DNA of 64,000 bases from DATFRX01 sp035630615. GTDB lineage: Bacteria > Actinomycetota > Actinomycetes > Propionibacteriales > Nocardioidaceae. Positions within the stretch are counted from its first letter, which is position 1. The number at the start of each line of letters is the position of its first letter. The position numbers and the translations under genes were made by a program. Positions 8,486 to 17,865 of this stretch are shown here, piece after piece. The stretch is taken from NCBI GenBank assembly GCA_035630615.1, contig DASQKI010000043.1:1-64000 (forward strand), given 5' to 3'. A model generated the notes under the pieces. It saw only the letters and a list, made by a program, of their open reading frames with translations, made no database searches and had not been told where the DNA came from.

Positions 8486-10084
8486 TCAGTGGAAGAAGTG
8501 GCGAGCGCCGGTGAGATACATGGTGACGCCGGACTCCTGCGCGGCGGCCACGACCTCCTCGTCCCGCATCGATCCACCCGGCTGTACGACGGCCCGGACA
8601 CCGGCGTCCACGAGCTCGAGTAGCCCGTCGGCGAAGGGGAAGAACGCATCGGACGCGGCAGCAGAGCCCTCGGCCCGCCGGCCGGCCCGGGCGACGGCCA
8701 GCCGAGCCGAGTCGACTCGGTTGACCTGCCCCATGCCGACGCCGACCGTGGCGCCGTCGCTGGCCAGTACGATCGCGTTGGACTTCGCCGCCCGACAGGC
8801 CCGCCAGGCGAAGGCCAGGTCGCGCAGCGTGGCGTCGTCGGCCGGCTCGCCGGACGCCAGCGTCCACGAACGCGGGTCGTCACCGGCGGCGTCGATAGCG
8901 TCCGGTGACTGCATCAGCAGACCGCCGGAGATCGGACGCAGCTCGACCGCGGCCGCCGCCACCGGAGGGCAGCGCAGGATCCGGATGTTTTTCTTCGCCG
9001 AAAGGATCTCGAGCGCACCGTCCTCGAAGTCCGGCGCGCAGATCACCTCGGTGAAAACGTCGGCGACCTGCTTGGCCATCGCCACCGACACCGTCCGGTT
9101 GGCCGCGATCACACCGCCGAACGCCGACACCGGATCGCACGCGTGCGCCCGCTCGTGCGCCTGCTCGATCGTGTCCCCGATCGCGATGCCGCACGGGTTG
9201 GCGTGCTTGATGATCGCAACCGCCGGCCGCTCGAAGTCGTAGGCCGCCCGGCGGGCCGCGTCGGTGTCGACGTAGTTGTTGTAGGACATCTGCTTGCCGT
9301 GCACCTGCTCGGCATGCGCGATGCCGGTGGTGGCCATGGGTGAGCGGTAGAGGGCCGCCGGTTGATGTGGGTTTTCGCCGTATCGGAGCACCGAGCCCCG
9401 GTCCCACGTCCCGCCGACCCAGGCCGGAAAGCCGCTGCCCCCACTCGTGTCGGTCAGCACGCTGCCCATCCAGGAGGCAACGGCCACGTCATAGGTCGCG
9501 GTGTGCACCAAGGCCTCGGCCGCCAACTGCTGCCGCTCGGCATCGGTGAAGCCGCCGGTACGCGCGGCCTCGAGCACCGCGTCGTAGTGCGCCGGCGACA
9601 CCACGATCGCCACATTGGCGTGGTTTTTGGCCGCCGCCCGAACCATCGACGGGCCGCCGATGTCGATCTGCTCGACGCACTCGTCCGGACTGGCGCCTGA
9701 ACCCACGGTCTCGGCGAACGGATAGAGGTTGGACACGACGAGGTCGAACCCCTCGATGCCCAGATCGTCCAGCTGCTGGCGATGTGACTCCCGCCGCCGG
9801 TCGGCCAGGATGCCCGCATGCACCCGCGGATGGAGAGTCTTGACCCGGCCGTCGAGGCATTCGGGAAATCCGGTCAGCTGCTCGACCGTCGTGACCGGGA
9901 CGCCGGCGCCCGAGATCTGGGCGGCGGTCGAGCCGGTCGACACGATGCTTACTCCGGCTGCGTGCAGCCCGGCCGCCAGGTCGACGAGGCCGACCTTGTC
10001 ATAGACGGAGACCAACGCACGCCGAATCGGCCGCCGCACCTCATTGTTGGACGCCGGGTCGTTGGAGCCCGCAGGATCAGTCAT
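8486..10084 (-). CDS. purH: Bifunctional AICAR transformylase / IMP cyclohydrolase
   Basis: Catalyses the last two steps of IMP synthesis. The 532-residue length is normal. The N-terminal IMP cyclohydrolase (MGS-like) domain begins RRALVSVYDKVGLVDLA and contains STGSTAAQI and GRVKTLHPRVHAGIL. The AICAR transformylase part contains RYGENPHQPA, GKQMSYNNYVD and IIKHANPCGIA, with the catalytic Lys-His pair. Its stop is near the end of the plus-strand gene at 8448, and its start overlaps the stop of purN by four bases (10081-10084), so purN-purH are translationally coupled. Confidence 0.97.
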   Translation of the reverse strand: MTDPAGSNDPASNNEVRRPIRRALVSVYDKVGLVDLAAGLHAAGVSIVSTGSTAAQISGAGVPVTTVEQLTGFPECLDGRVKTLHPRVHAGILADRRRESHRQQLDDLGIEGFDLVVSNLYPFAETVGSGASPDECVEQIDIGGPSMVRAAAKNHANVAIVVSPAHYDAVLEAARTGGFTDAERQQLAAEALVHTATYDVAVASWMGSVLTDTSGGSGFPAWVGGTWDRGSVLRYGENPHQPAALYRSPMATTGIAHAEQVHGKQMSYNNYVDTDAARRAAYDFERPAVAIIKHANPCGIAIGDTIEQAHERAHACDPVSAFGGVIAANRTVSVAMAKQVADVFTEVICAPDFEDGALEILSAKKNIRILRCPPVAAAAVELRPISGGLLMQSPDAIDAAGDDPRSWTLASGEPADDATLRDLAFAWRACRAAKSNAIVLASDGATVGVGMGQVNRVDSARLAVARAGRRAEGSAAASDAFFPFADGLLELVDAGVRAVVQPGGSMRDEEVVAAAQESGVTMYLTGARHFFH

Positions 10085-10719
10085 AGCCCGATCTTCACCT
10101 TCCTGCCCTCGATTCGGTAGCCCTCGCGCACCATGCGACCGACCGTTTCGACGAGCATGACCCGCTCTCGCGTCTTGATCCGCTCGTGGAGGGTGTCGAC
10201 ATCGTCATCTTCCCGGACCGGCACCGTCACCTGCGCGATGATCGGGCCGGCGTCGACACCGTCGTCGACGAAGAACAGTGTCGCCCCGGTCACGCGCACC
10301 CCGTGAGCCAGCGCGTCTCGTGGCGCGTGCATGCCGGGGAACGACGGCGACAGCGCCGGATGCGTGTTGACCACGCGCCCCTCGTACGCCTCGAGGAACG
10401 CCGGACCCATGAGCTTCATGAAGCCGGCCAGGACGACGAGGTCCGGTTCGTACGACTGAACGGTAGCCGCGAGGTCCTTGTCCCAGTCTGCCCGAGATGC
10501 GTGATCGGCGACCCGACGTACGAAGGTGGGTACCTCCGCCCGCTCGGCCCTCCGTACCCCCTCGATGCCGTCGCGGTCAGACCCGACCGCGACCACCCGT
10601 GCCCCGTAGGCGGAGTCGGTTGTGGCGTCGAGCAGTGCCTGCAGATTGGTGCCGGCGCCGGAGACCAGGACGACCAGGCGGGCTGGTCGAGCGGCGACGG
10701 GGCCAACGGTCAGCGACAA
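10081..10719 (-). CDS. purN: Phosphoribosylglycinamide formyltransferase
   Basis: Formylates GAR with 10-formyl-THF in de novo purine synthesis. Motifs: LVVLVSGAGTNLQALLDA at the phosphate-binding N terminus, the catalytic Asn-His-Asp set in NTHPALSPSFPGMHA and VDDGVDAGPIIAQ. The reading begins at a TTG at 10719, giving 212 residues; a slightly internal start would also keep the complete domain. It is upstream of purH with a four-base overlap, and downstream of the DUF6350 membrane protein on the same strand. Confidence 0.95.
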   Translation of the reverse strand: MSLTVGPVAARPARLVVLVSGAGTNLQALLDATTDSAYGARVVAVGSDRDGIEGVRRAERAEVPTFVRRVADHASRADWDKDLAATVQSYEPDLVVLAGFMKLMGPAFLEAYEGRVVNTHPALSPSFPGMHAPRDALAHGVRVTGATLFFVDDGVDAGPIIAQVTVPVREDDDVDTLHERIKTRERVMLVETVGRMVREGYRIEGRKVKIGL

Positions 10720-10789
10720 CAGCGGGAGCCTCGGTCAGGTCTCGGCAACGGACCACACACCCTAGCCAGTCGAGCCGGCTTCGAAGCCG

Positions 10790-11977
10790 TCAGGGCACCC
10801 GCCGGCTTTGGAGGGCGCGCACGCCCAAACCGCCCACGAGCCCGCCCAGCCCCAGCGCGACGACGGCGACGGCGAGGCAGGCCAGCGCCGCCGGGCCGAC
10901 ATCGGCCATCCGTCCGGGCCCGATCGCGCCGCCGCTGAGCGAGACGAGGCCGGCGACGAGCAGCCCACCGGTCACCCCGGCCAGCAGTCCTCGAAGGGCT
11001 GCCCGGTCATAACCGAAGACGGGATAGCGACGCACCGCCATCGCGCCGGCGACGACACCGCAGATCAGCGGCAGTGCGGCGAGTGCGGACAACGCCGCGG
11101 GCTGGGTGCCCGAACCGGGGACCGCGGCGAGCCACGGCACCGCGGGCATCGGCCCGACGGTGACCTCCGACAGCGTCACCGACGTGCCGGTGCCGATCGC
11201 GGCACCTGGGCCGAGCAGCACGGAAACCGTCAGCAAGATCACGTTGGGCAGCACGGCGACGCAGACGACGACGAGGACGAGCCCGCCGACCAGCCCGGGG
11301 TCGAGCGCCTCGACCAGGTCGCGGAGCGCGCCGGCATGCACGATCAGCGATGCGACCAGCGTCAGCGCGGCGCACCCGATCAGCGTCAGGGTGCCGCCGA
11401 CCGCTCCGATCCACGCCGCGCGCAACTCGTCCGGGATCCGCTCCACGACGCGATCGAGGTCGTCGGCCTGCCGTACTGCGCCGAAGCCGGCCGCCGCAAA
11501 GGTCACGGCTGCCGCGACGAGGAGCGGCCCGATCAGCGTCGGTTCGGCTCCCGGATGCGACGCGGTGAGGGCGACGACGAGGACCAAGGATGTGTAGGCG
11601 CAGGCGAAGGTGGCTCCGACGGTGACCGCGTCGACGGTGCGGGTGAGCTCGGACGCCCGCGCCGCCCACCGACCGCCGCGCAGCGCCAGCCAGCCGACGA
11701 TCATCGTGATGCCGAGCGGCACCAACTCGATCGTGGCGTCGGCGGTCTGCAACCGGCTGCCGTGACCGAGCAGCCAACCGTCGACTCCGATCCGCAGCGC
11801 GCTGGTCATCGCCCCGCCGTTGCCTCCGAGCCATCCGACGACGGCCAGGCCCATCGCCGCCACGAGGCCCGCCACCGCCATCGCGGCGCCGGCGACGAGG
11901 CCGGCCAGCCAGACCGGCGCCGGCGCCCGATCGGGGGCGCCGGGGCGCGAGACAGTACGGCTCAGCAGATCGACCAT
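10790..11977 (-). CDS. DUF6350 family polytopic membrane protein
   Basis: A 395-residue integral membrane protein with about nine to ten hydrophobic segments, beginning MVDLLSRTVSRPGAP at the ATG at 11977, then a long helix VWLAGLVAGAAMAVAGLVAA. The family (DUF6350) is found next to purN/purH in many actinomycetes, and its function is unknown. No transport or catalytic signature is obvious. It is divergent from the sigma-like gene at 12173; the 195-bp gap should hold both promoters. The same minus-strand frame stays open far upstream through the neighbouring gene, but that stretch is only the antisense of the sigma-like gene. Confidence 0.82.
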   Translation of the reverse strand: MVDLLSRTVSRPGAPDRAPAPVWLAGLVAGAAMAVAGLVAAMGLAVVGWLGGNGGAMTSALRIGVDGWLLGHGSRLQTADATIELVPLGITMIVGWLALRGGRWAARASELTRTVDAVTVGATFACAYTSLVLVVALTASHPGAEPTLIGPLLVAAAVTFAAAGFGAVRQADDLDRVVERIPDELRAAWIGAVGGTLTLIGCAALTLVASLIVHAGALRDLVEALDPGLVGGLVLVVVCVAVLPNVILLTVSVLLGPGAAIGTGTSVTLSEVTVGPMPAVPWLAAVPGSGTQPAALSALAALPLICGVVAGAMAVRRYPVFGYDRAALRGLLAGVTGGLLVAGLVSLSGGAIGPGRMADVGPAALACLAVAVVALGLGGLVGGLGVRALQSRRVP

Positions 11978-12172
11978 GGCCCGACCATCGTCACCCGCCG
12001 TCGGGGCCGGTCGCGGGTGCCACGCCGAGCGCTGGCCCTCGGTGCCAACGGCACCGACCACCGCGCGAATGGCCGATATCCGGCATCCGGACCGACAGAG
12101 TTGGGAATCTCCGCCCTGTCGATTACGGTCATCAAGTCGTGTGACCGCACCGCACATCCAAGGAGACGTGGT

Positions 12173-13990
12173 ATGACACGGGTCGATGAATTCGACGCGT
12201 TTTACCACGACTCGCGTCGTCAGGTTCTCCACCAGACGTACGCGCTGACCGGTGATCTCAACGCGGCGATCGTCGCCGTCCAGGATGCCTACGCCCACGC
12301 CTGGCAGCACTGGACCAAACTCCGCCTGACCGATCCGCTGGGCCAGGTCCGGCCCGAGGCGATGCGCCTCGCGTCGCTGCGCCGGAGTACCCACCTGTTG
12401 CGCCGCAAGCGCCGAGAAGAAACCGACACCGAACTGCTCGAGGCGCTCGGCGCGATGAGTTCGACCGCGCGACGCCTGGTGCTCTTGCAGACCGCCGGCG
12501 GCCTCGACATCGCGGGGGCGGCCCGCGAGGTCGGCATGACCGCCGACGACGCGGTCGAGCTGACCGACCGGGCGGTCACCGAGCTCGAGGACAGACTGAA
12601 CGCGTCCACCGGGCAGATCGAACGTCGCCTCCACTACCTCCGCCGCATCACCGACGCGGCGACCCTCCCACGCGCGTCGACCATTCGCCGGTCGGGGACG
12701 CGCCGGAAGCACCGCAACACCCTGATCGCGGTCGCGACCTCGGCGGCGGTCATCGCCGGCGCCGGCTATCTCGTCACGGCGCCGGCCGACGGCCGGTCCG
12801 AGAGCCTGCATCCGACGCGAGCGCAGATCGGCCACGAGACTGATCCGGCCGATGACGCCATCGGAGCCAGCGAGGACCAACTGCTCAGCGCCCCGCAGAT
12901 CGTCCATCTCGATCTCAAGGCCAACTGGACCGTCGCCGAGACATCGTCGGACCTCGACGCGATCGACCCGTTCGCCACCTGCGCGCTGGCCCGCTACGGC
13001 ACGCCGCAGCTGCGCCAAGTCTGGGTACGGACGTTCACGGGCGCCGGCAAGACGAGCCAGTACGCGATCGAGTCGATCGAGGTGGCACGGTCCAAGGCGG
13101 CGGCGCGCGCGTCCTATCGCACCCAGCTCAACTGGTACGCGGGCTGCCAGGTGCCCCGGGTCCAGTTGCTCGAGGCCTACTCGGTCGCCCGCGATGGCAC
13201 CGACATCCGCATCCTCGTCTTGCGCAAGTGGTCGGATCCGATCCGAACGATCACCATCGGCGTCGCCCGCTCCGGCTTCATCACGTCGACGTTCGTGCAC
13301 CAGGCCGAGAGCCGGCACGGTCCGAGTGTGTCCGCGTTCGCCGACGTCTTGGACGACTCGCTCGGACTGTTGTGCGAAAACACCGGCGGCATCTGCCAGT
13401 TGGCCAGCGACGTCCGACCGGTCCAGCCGCCGGTGACCGGCGAGGCCAACGGCTTCCTCGGCGCGGTTGACCTCCCGCCGGTCGCCAACCTGGCCAAGGT
13501 GATGGTTGGCACCGAGCCCGAGCAATACCCGGCCGCGCAAAATCCCGCCGCGACATCCTGCGACGAGGCCCAGTTCAAGGGCAAGGGCCTCAGCGGCGTC
13601 CGCTCGCGCAGCTACGTCGTGTTGGACGCCAAGCAGGTGCCGACGACGTTCGGCATCACCGAGACGATCGCGACGTTCCCGTCCGAGGCGCGGGCGAAAA
13701 ACTACCTGAAGCGCTTGGCGAAACGCCTGAACAACTGCGAGGACCGCAACTACGCCGCCAACGTGCGCGGACCGCATCGAGACGGCGAGGGTGCGGTCAG
13801 GGCCAGTACGTGGTGGCTGTCGCTCGAGGCGACGTCCAAGATGGACATCGAATACCGGGTTGCGCTCGTGCGCAACGGCGCCCGGGTCGCTCAGGTGATG
13901 TTCACCCCAGTCGGTCGGTTCGACGTGTCCAGCCGGGCCTTCAACGCCCTCGCGATCCGCGCCGGCCAGCGGCTGACCGAGCTCCAGTAG
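12173..13990 (+). CDS. Membrane-anchored sigma-70-like protein with two extracellular PknH-like sensor domains
   Basis: A 605-residue fusion. Residues 1-145 resemble an ECF (SigE-type) sigma factor: region 2 FDAFYHDSRRQVLHQTYALTG, region 4 AGAAREVGMTADDAVELTD. A basic linker (RRSGTRRKHRN) leads into one membrane helix at about 183-202, then about 400 extracytoplasmic residues. The outer part seems to hold two related modules (about 240-420 and 450-605) with paired cysteines, resembling the PknH-like extracellular sensor domain. The ATG at 12173 has AAGGAGA upstream. No separate anti-sigma factor is adjacent, so the protein may be a one-piece sensor-sigma. Whether the cytoplasmic part still binds RNA polymerase or DNA is unproven. 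Confidence 0.72.
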   Translation: MTRVDEFDAFYHDSRRQVLHQTYALTGDLNAAIVAVQDAYAHAWQHWTKLRLTDPLGQVRPEAMRLASLRRSTHLLRRKRREETDTELLEALGAMSSTARRLVLLQTAGGLDIAGAAREVGMTADDAVELTDRAVTELEDRLNASTGQIERRLHYLRRITDAATLPRASTIRRSGTRRKHRNTLIAVATSAAVIAGAGYLVTAPADGRSESLHPTRAQIGHETDPADDAIGASEDQLLSAPQIVHLDLKANWTVAETSSDLDAIDPFATCALARYGTPQLRQVWVRTFTGAGKTSQYAIESIEVARSKAAARASYRTQLNWYAGCQVPRVQLLEAYSVARDGTDIRILVLRKWSDPIRTITIGVARSGFITSTFVHQAESRHGPSVSAFADVLDDSLGLLCENTGGICQLASDVRPVQPPVTGEANGFLGAVDLPPVANLAKVMVGTEPEQYPAAQNPAATSCDEAQFKGKGLSGVRSRSYVVLDAKQVPTTFGITETIATFPSEARAKNYLKRLAKRLNNCEDRNYAANVRGPHRDGEGAVRASTWWLSLEATSKMDIEYRVALVRNGARVAQVMFTPVGRFDVSSRAFNALAIRAGQRLTELQ

Positions 13991-14027
13991 CGCCAGCACA
14001 CCCAATTCGCGGTGCGAAAACGGGCGG

Positions 14028-14930
14028 TCAGCCGAGCGAGGTGACGATGTCTCGCATCAGGCGGGCGGTCTCCGACGGAGTCTTGCCGACCCGGACGCCC
14101 GCCGCTTCGAGGGCCTCCTTCTTGGCCTCGGCGGTGCCGGACGAGCCGGAGACGATCGCGCCGGCGTGCCCCATCGTCTTGCCCTCGGGTGCCGTGAACC
14201 CGGCGACGTAGCCCACGACCGGCTTGGTCACGTGCTCCCTGATGTAGTCGGCGGCCCGCTCCTCCGCGTCGCCGCCGATCTCGCCGACCATGATGGTCGC
14301 GTCGGTCTCAGGGTCGTCCTCGAACGCCTGCAGGCAGTCGATGTGGGTCGTGCCGATGATCGGGTCGCCGCCGATGCCGACCGAGGTGGTGAAGCCGATA
14401 TCGCGAAGCTCGTACATCAGCTGGTAGGTCAGCGTGCCCGACTTGCTCACCAGGCCGATCCTGCCGACGCCGGTGATGTCGGAGGGGATGATGCCGGCGT
14501 TGGACTTGCCCGGCGACGCGATGCCGGGGCAGTTGGGGCCGATGATGCGAGAGCGACCGGTGCGCTGCGCGTGCGCGAGCGCCCAGGCGGAGTCGTGCAC
14601 CGGCACACCTTCGGTGATCACGACGATCAGCGGCATCGCGGCGTCGATCGCTTCGACGATCGCGTCCTTGGTGAACGCCGGTGGGACGAAGAGTACGGAG
14701 ACATCGGCACCGGTCTCCTTCATCGCCTCCTCGACGGTGCCGTACACCGGAAGGCTGGTGCCGTCGCTGCTCCCGTCGTCGAAGGCCACCGCGGTCCCGG
14801 CCTTGCGTGCGTTGACGCCGCCGACGACGGAGCTGCCGGCGGCCAACATCCGCCGAGTGTGCCGCTGGCCCTCGGACCCGGTCATGCCCTGGACGATGAT
14901 CTTGCTCTGCTCGCTGAGGAAGATAGCCAT
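14028..14930 (-). CDS. sucD: Succinate-CoA ligase, alpha subunit
   Basis: CoA-binding and phosphohistidine subunit of succinyl-CoA synthetase (TCA substrate-level phosphorylation). The 300-residue protein has IIVQGMTGSEGQRHTRRML for CoA binding, GPNCPGIASPGKSNAGI, and the active-site His in TMGHAGAIVSGSSGTAEAK near residue 250. It follows sucC by 11 bp on the same strand, forming the usual sucC-sucD operon. Confidence 0.97.
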   Translation of the reverse strand: MAIFLSEQSKIIVQGMTGSEGQRHTRRMLAAGSSVVGGVNARKAGTAVAFDDGSSDGTSLPVYGTVEEAMKETGADVSVLFVPPAFTKDAIVEAIDAAMPLIVVITEGVPVHDSAWALAHAQRTGRSRIIGPNCPGIASPGKSNAGIIPSDITGVGRIGLVSKSGTLTYQLMYELRDIGFTTSVGIGGDPIIGTTHIDCLQAFEDDPETDATIMVGEIGGDAEERAADYIREHVTKPVVGYVAGFTAPEGKTMGHAGAIVSGSSGTAEAKKEALEAAGVRVGKTPSETARLMRDIVTSLG

Positions 14931-14941
14931 GGGTCCGCTCC

Positions 14942-16117
14942 TTATTTCGCCGCGGCGAGTTCGGCCGCGCGTCGGGCGGCGCCGTCCATCGTGTCGACCA
15001 TCTCGACGATGTCCTGCTCGGCATCGGCCAGGATCCGCCGGCCCTCCTCGGCGTTGTTGCCGTCGAGACGCACGACCAGCGGCTTGGTGATCTCCTCGCC
15101 TCGCGACTTCAGCATGTCGATCGCCGACACGATGCCGTTTGCGACCGCGTCGCAGGCCGTGATGCCGCCGAAGACGTTGACGAACACCGACCGGACGCCG
15201 GGGTCGCCGAGCACGATCTCGAGCCCGTTGGCCATCACCTCGGCGCTCGCGCCACCGCCGATGTCGAGGAAGTTTGCCGGACGTACTCCGCCAAACTCCT
15301 CACCGGCGTACGCGACGACGTCGAGCGTGCTCATCACGAGCCCGGCGCCGTTGCCGATGATGCCCACCGACCCCTCGAGCTTGACGTAGTTGAGGTCCTT
15401 CTCCTTCGCGGCCGCCTCCAGCGGATCGTCGGCGGAGCGGTCGACGTACTGCCCATGGTCCGGGTGCCGGAAGCCGGCGTTGTCGTCGACCGAAACCTTG
15501 CCGTCGAGGGCGTCGAGGTGACCGTTGCCGAGCCGACCGAGTGGGTTGACCTCGACCAGCGAGGCGTCCTCGGCGACGAAGCAGTCCCACAGCTTGCCGA
15601 TCATCGCGGTGGCCTCGTCGGCGAGCTCGGGCGGGAACTTCGCGGTCGCCACGATCTCGCGCGCCTTGGCCTCGTCGACACCGACGACCGGGTCGATCAG
15701 AACCTTGGCGACCGCGTCCGGGTTGGTGCGGGCGACCTCCTCGATCTCGACGCCGCCCTCGACGCTGGCGATGCAGAGGTACGCACGGTTGGCCCGATCG
15801 ACGAGGAACGAGAAGTAGTACTCCTCGGCGATGTCGACAGCCGGCACGACGAGGACCCGCTCGACGGTGTGGCCCTTGATGTCCATGCCGAGGATCTCGC
15901 CGGCGCGGGCCGCGGCCTCGACGGGGTCGGCTGCGAGCTTGACGCCGCCGGCCTTGCCGCGCCCGCCGGTCTGCACCTGGGCCTTGACGACGACGCGTCC
16001 GCCGATCCGCTCGGCGGCGGCGCGGACCTCGTCGGGCGTGTCCGCCACGACACCGGGAGTCAGAGGAACGTCATGTTTGGCGAAGAGCTCCTTGGCTTGG
16101 TACTCCATCAGATCCAC
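14942..16117 (-). CDS. sucC: Succinate-CoA ligase, beta subunit
   Basis: ATP-grasp nucleotide-binding subunit of succinyl-CoA synthetase. The 391-residue protein begins MDLMEYQAKELFAKHDVPL (GTG start at 16117, which matches family N termini better than the ATG nine bases further in). It contains VKAQVQTGGRGKAGGVKLA, the metal site EVNPLGRL, GIIGNGAGLVMSTLD and FVNVFGGITACDAVA. It precedes sucD by 11 bp, and the two form the heterodimer or heterotetramer. Confidence 0.97.
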   Translation of the reverse strand: MDLMEYQAKELFAKHDVPLTPGVVADTPDEVRAAAERIGGRVVVKAQVQTGGRGKAGGVKLAADPVEAAARAGEILGMDIKGHTVERVLVVPAVDIAEEYYFSFLVDRANRAYLCIASVEGGVEIEEVARTNPDAVAKVLIDPVVGVDEAKAREIVATAKFPPELADEATAMIGKLWDCFVAEDASLVEVNPLGRLGNGHLDALDGKVSVDDNAGFRHPDHGQYVDRSADDPLEAAAKEKDLNYVKLEGSVGIIGNGAGLVMSTLDVVAYAGEEFGGVRPANFLDIGGGASAEVMANGLEIVLGDPGVRSVFVNVFGGITACDAVANGIVSAIDMLKSRGEEITKPLVVRLDGNNAEEGRRILADAEQDIVEMVDTMDGAARRAAELAAAK

Positions 16118-16247
16118 GGTGCTGCCCGTCCTTACGCGACTCGACCGGTCCGAAATCCTCTCGGAGCCTAACCACGTCGACGCACTAGCCGCGACGGGGG
16201 TACGACCTGCATCGCGCCGGTGTGGTTGCCATCACAGCGGTCGATGC

Positions 16248-17156
16248 ATGACGCTCGTGGCCATGGAGACCCACTCGGTCAGATCCGGCGACGTCACACT
16301 CGCGGTCCGTGACTATCCCAACCCGGCCGCGCCGACCGTCGTGTTGGTCCACGGCTACCCCGACACCCAGATCATGTGGGAGCAGGTGGCGGCCCGACTC
16401 GTCGACCAGCAGCACCTACGGGTCGTCACCTACGACGTACGCGGCGCCGGCCAATCGACGGCGCCGGCCGACCGTACCGGCTATCGCACCGAGCGACTCG
16501 TCGACGACCTGGTGGCCGTCATGGATCAGATCGCCGGCGTGGACGAGCGCGTCCACCTGGTCGGTCACGACTGGGGCTCGTGTCAGCTGTGGGACGCGGT
16601 CACGACCGAGGAGGTCGACGAGCGCCTACGCGGGCGACTCCGGTCGTTCACGTCGATCTCCGGTCCGTCGCTCGACCACATGGCGCACGCGCTCCGCCGG
16701 GCCCGAAACGAGCGCGATCTCAACCTGCTGCTGCGACAGGGCCTGCATTCGTGGTACGTCTACGCCTTCCATCTGCCGTGGGTGCCCGAGCAGCTCTGGC
16801 GTCGCGGGGAGGCTCAGATGCGCCGCCGGATCGCGACGGCCGAGCGTCTGGGGGACGGTTCGCATTGGGCCGACACTCTCCCGGACGACGCGACCAACGG
16901 GCTCAATCTCTATCGGGCCAACGTGCAGCAGCGGATGCGCGACCCGCGGCCGGGCAAGACGCGGGTTCCGGTGCAGCTGATCGTGCCGAAGCACGACCGC
17001 TACATCATCCCGGAGGTCTATGAGCACCTCGCCGACTTCGCGCCGGCGCTCACTCGGGTCGACCTCGACGCGGGCCATTGGGTCACGCTGCAACGGCCAG
17101 ACACGGTGGCCGGGTTGATCGCCGACTTCGTCAGGTCGCAGGACTCGGCGCCGTGA
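16248..17156 (+). CDS. Alpha/beta hydrolase, EphD-like hydrolase domain
   Basis: Cytoplasmic alpha/beta-fold hydrolase of 302 residues. VLVHGYPDTQIMWEQV gives the oxyanion-hole HGYP, YDVRGAGQS follows, and GHDWGS carries the nucleophile (Asp type, as in epoxide hydrolases and haloalkane dehalogenases). The C-terminal His is in DAGHWVTLQRPD. Similarity is greatest to the hydrolase half of mycobacterial EphD, which normally carries a C-terminal short-chain dehydrogenase domain; that domain is absent here. The start is uncertain: ATG at 16248 or 16263. Substrate is unknown. Its end overlaps the end of the convergent amidotransferase gene. Confidence 0.82.
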   Translation: MTLVAMETHSVRSGDVTLAVRDYPNPAAPTVVLVHGYPDTQIMWEQVAARLVDQQHLRVVTYDVRGAGQSTAPADRTGYRTERLVDDLVAVMDQIAGVDERVHLVGHDWGSCQLWDAVTTEEVDERLRGRLRSFTSISGPSLDHMAHALRRARNERDLNLLLRQGLHSWYVYAFHLPWVPEQLWRRGEAQMRRRIATAERLGDGSHWADTLPDDATNGLNLYRANVQQRMRDPRPGKTRVPVQLIVPKHDRYIIPEVYEHLADFAPALTRVDLDAGHWVTLQRPDTVAGLIADFVRSQDSAP

Positions 17157-17835
17157 CGACAGCCCCGAATCGACGCGCCAGCTGGCGACCCGCCTCGGCG
17201 ACCTCGTCAACGCGGGCCCGATAGTCGTCGGTCACCGCCTCCGTGTCGACGTCGGACGACCGCTCGGCCCATCGCCGATATGTCGGCAGCGACACCTCCG
17301 GGTGAAACTGCACGCCCCAGGCGGCGGGTCCGATCCGGAAGGCCTGATGCGGATACATCGCGGTCTCCGCGAGCCACACCGCTTCGTCTGGTAGCGCCAC
17401 GACGGCGTCGGCGTGCATGCTCGGCCCGGCGAACGGCTCGGGCAGTTCAAGCACCAGCGGGTCGGCCGTGGCCGGGTGGCGCCAGCGGACGTCGACGATG
17501 CCGGCCTCGCGACCCCTGCGGTCGGCGACCTCGACCCGGCCGCCGGTCGCGACGGCAAGCAGTTGCGCCCCGAGGCAGATGCCGAGCGTCGGCACCCTCT
17601 CGGAAACGGCCGTGGCGAGCAGGCCACGAACCGCGGGAAGCCAGGGCGCGACGACGTCGTCGTACGCCGACATCGCGCCGCCGAGTACGAGCAGGCCGTC
17701 GTCGACGCGGGTCGGGACACTGTCGCCGGCGTACGGTCGGATCACGTGGGCGTCGACGTCGAGCCAGTCGGCGAACCGATCCAGCGGACACCCGGACTCG
17801 TGCTCGATGACGACGATCCCTCGTTGTGCTCTCAC
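17131..17835 (-). CDS. Class I glutamine amidotransferase-like protein
   Basis: A 234-residue stand-alone type 1 glutamine amidotransferase. The nucleophile Cys is in GICLGAQLLAVATGG, and the His-Glu pair in GVQFHPEVSLPTY, so the hydrolase triad is complete. It resembles the GMP-synthase-like subgroup (GuaA amidotransferase homologues such as YfeJ), whose acceptor substrates are generally unknown. The start is a GTG at 17835, 30 bp from the divergent kinase-like gene. Its 3' end overlaps the hydrolase gene by 26 bp in a convergent arrangement. Confidence 0.85.
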   Translation of the reverse strand: MRAQRGIVVIEHESGCPLDRFADWLDVDAHVIRPYAGDSVPTRVDDGLLVLGGAMSAYDDVVAPWLPAVRGLLATAVSERVPTLGICLGAQLLAVATGGRVEVADRRGREAGIVDVRWRHPATADPLVLELPEPFAGPSMHADAVVALPDEAVWLAETAMYPHQAFRIGPAAWGVQFHPEVSLPTYRRWAERSSDVDTEAVTDDYRARVDEVAEAGRQLARRFGAVVTAPSPAT

Positions 17836-17865
17836 ATCCCCATTGTGGGCTGGCAGGATCGGTGA

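Noticed and set aside
10808..13990. A plus-strand open frame starting opposite the DUF6350 gene and running into the sigma-like gene
   Set aside because: Residues before 12173 are antisense of DUF6350; the ATG at 12173 with a good ribosome site is the natural start.
10790..14005. A single open frame of over 1000 codons on the minus strand, antisense to the sigma-like gene
   Set aside because: Only the part up to 11977 encodes the DUF6350 membrane protein; the rest is the shadow of a GC-rich gene on the other strand and has no family-like sequence.
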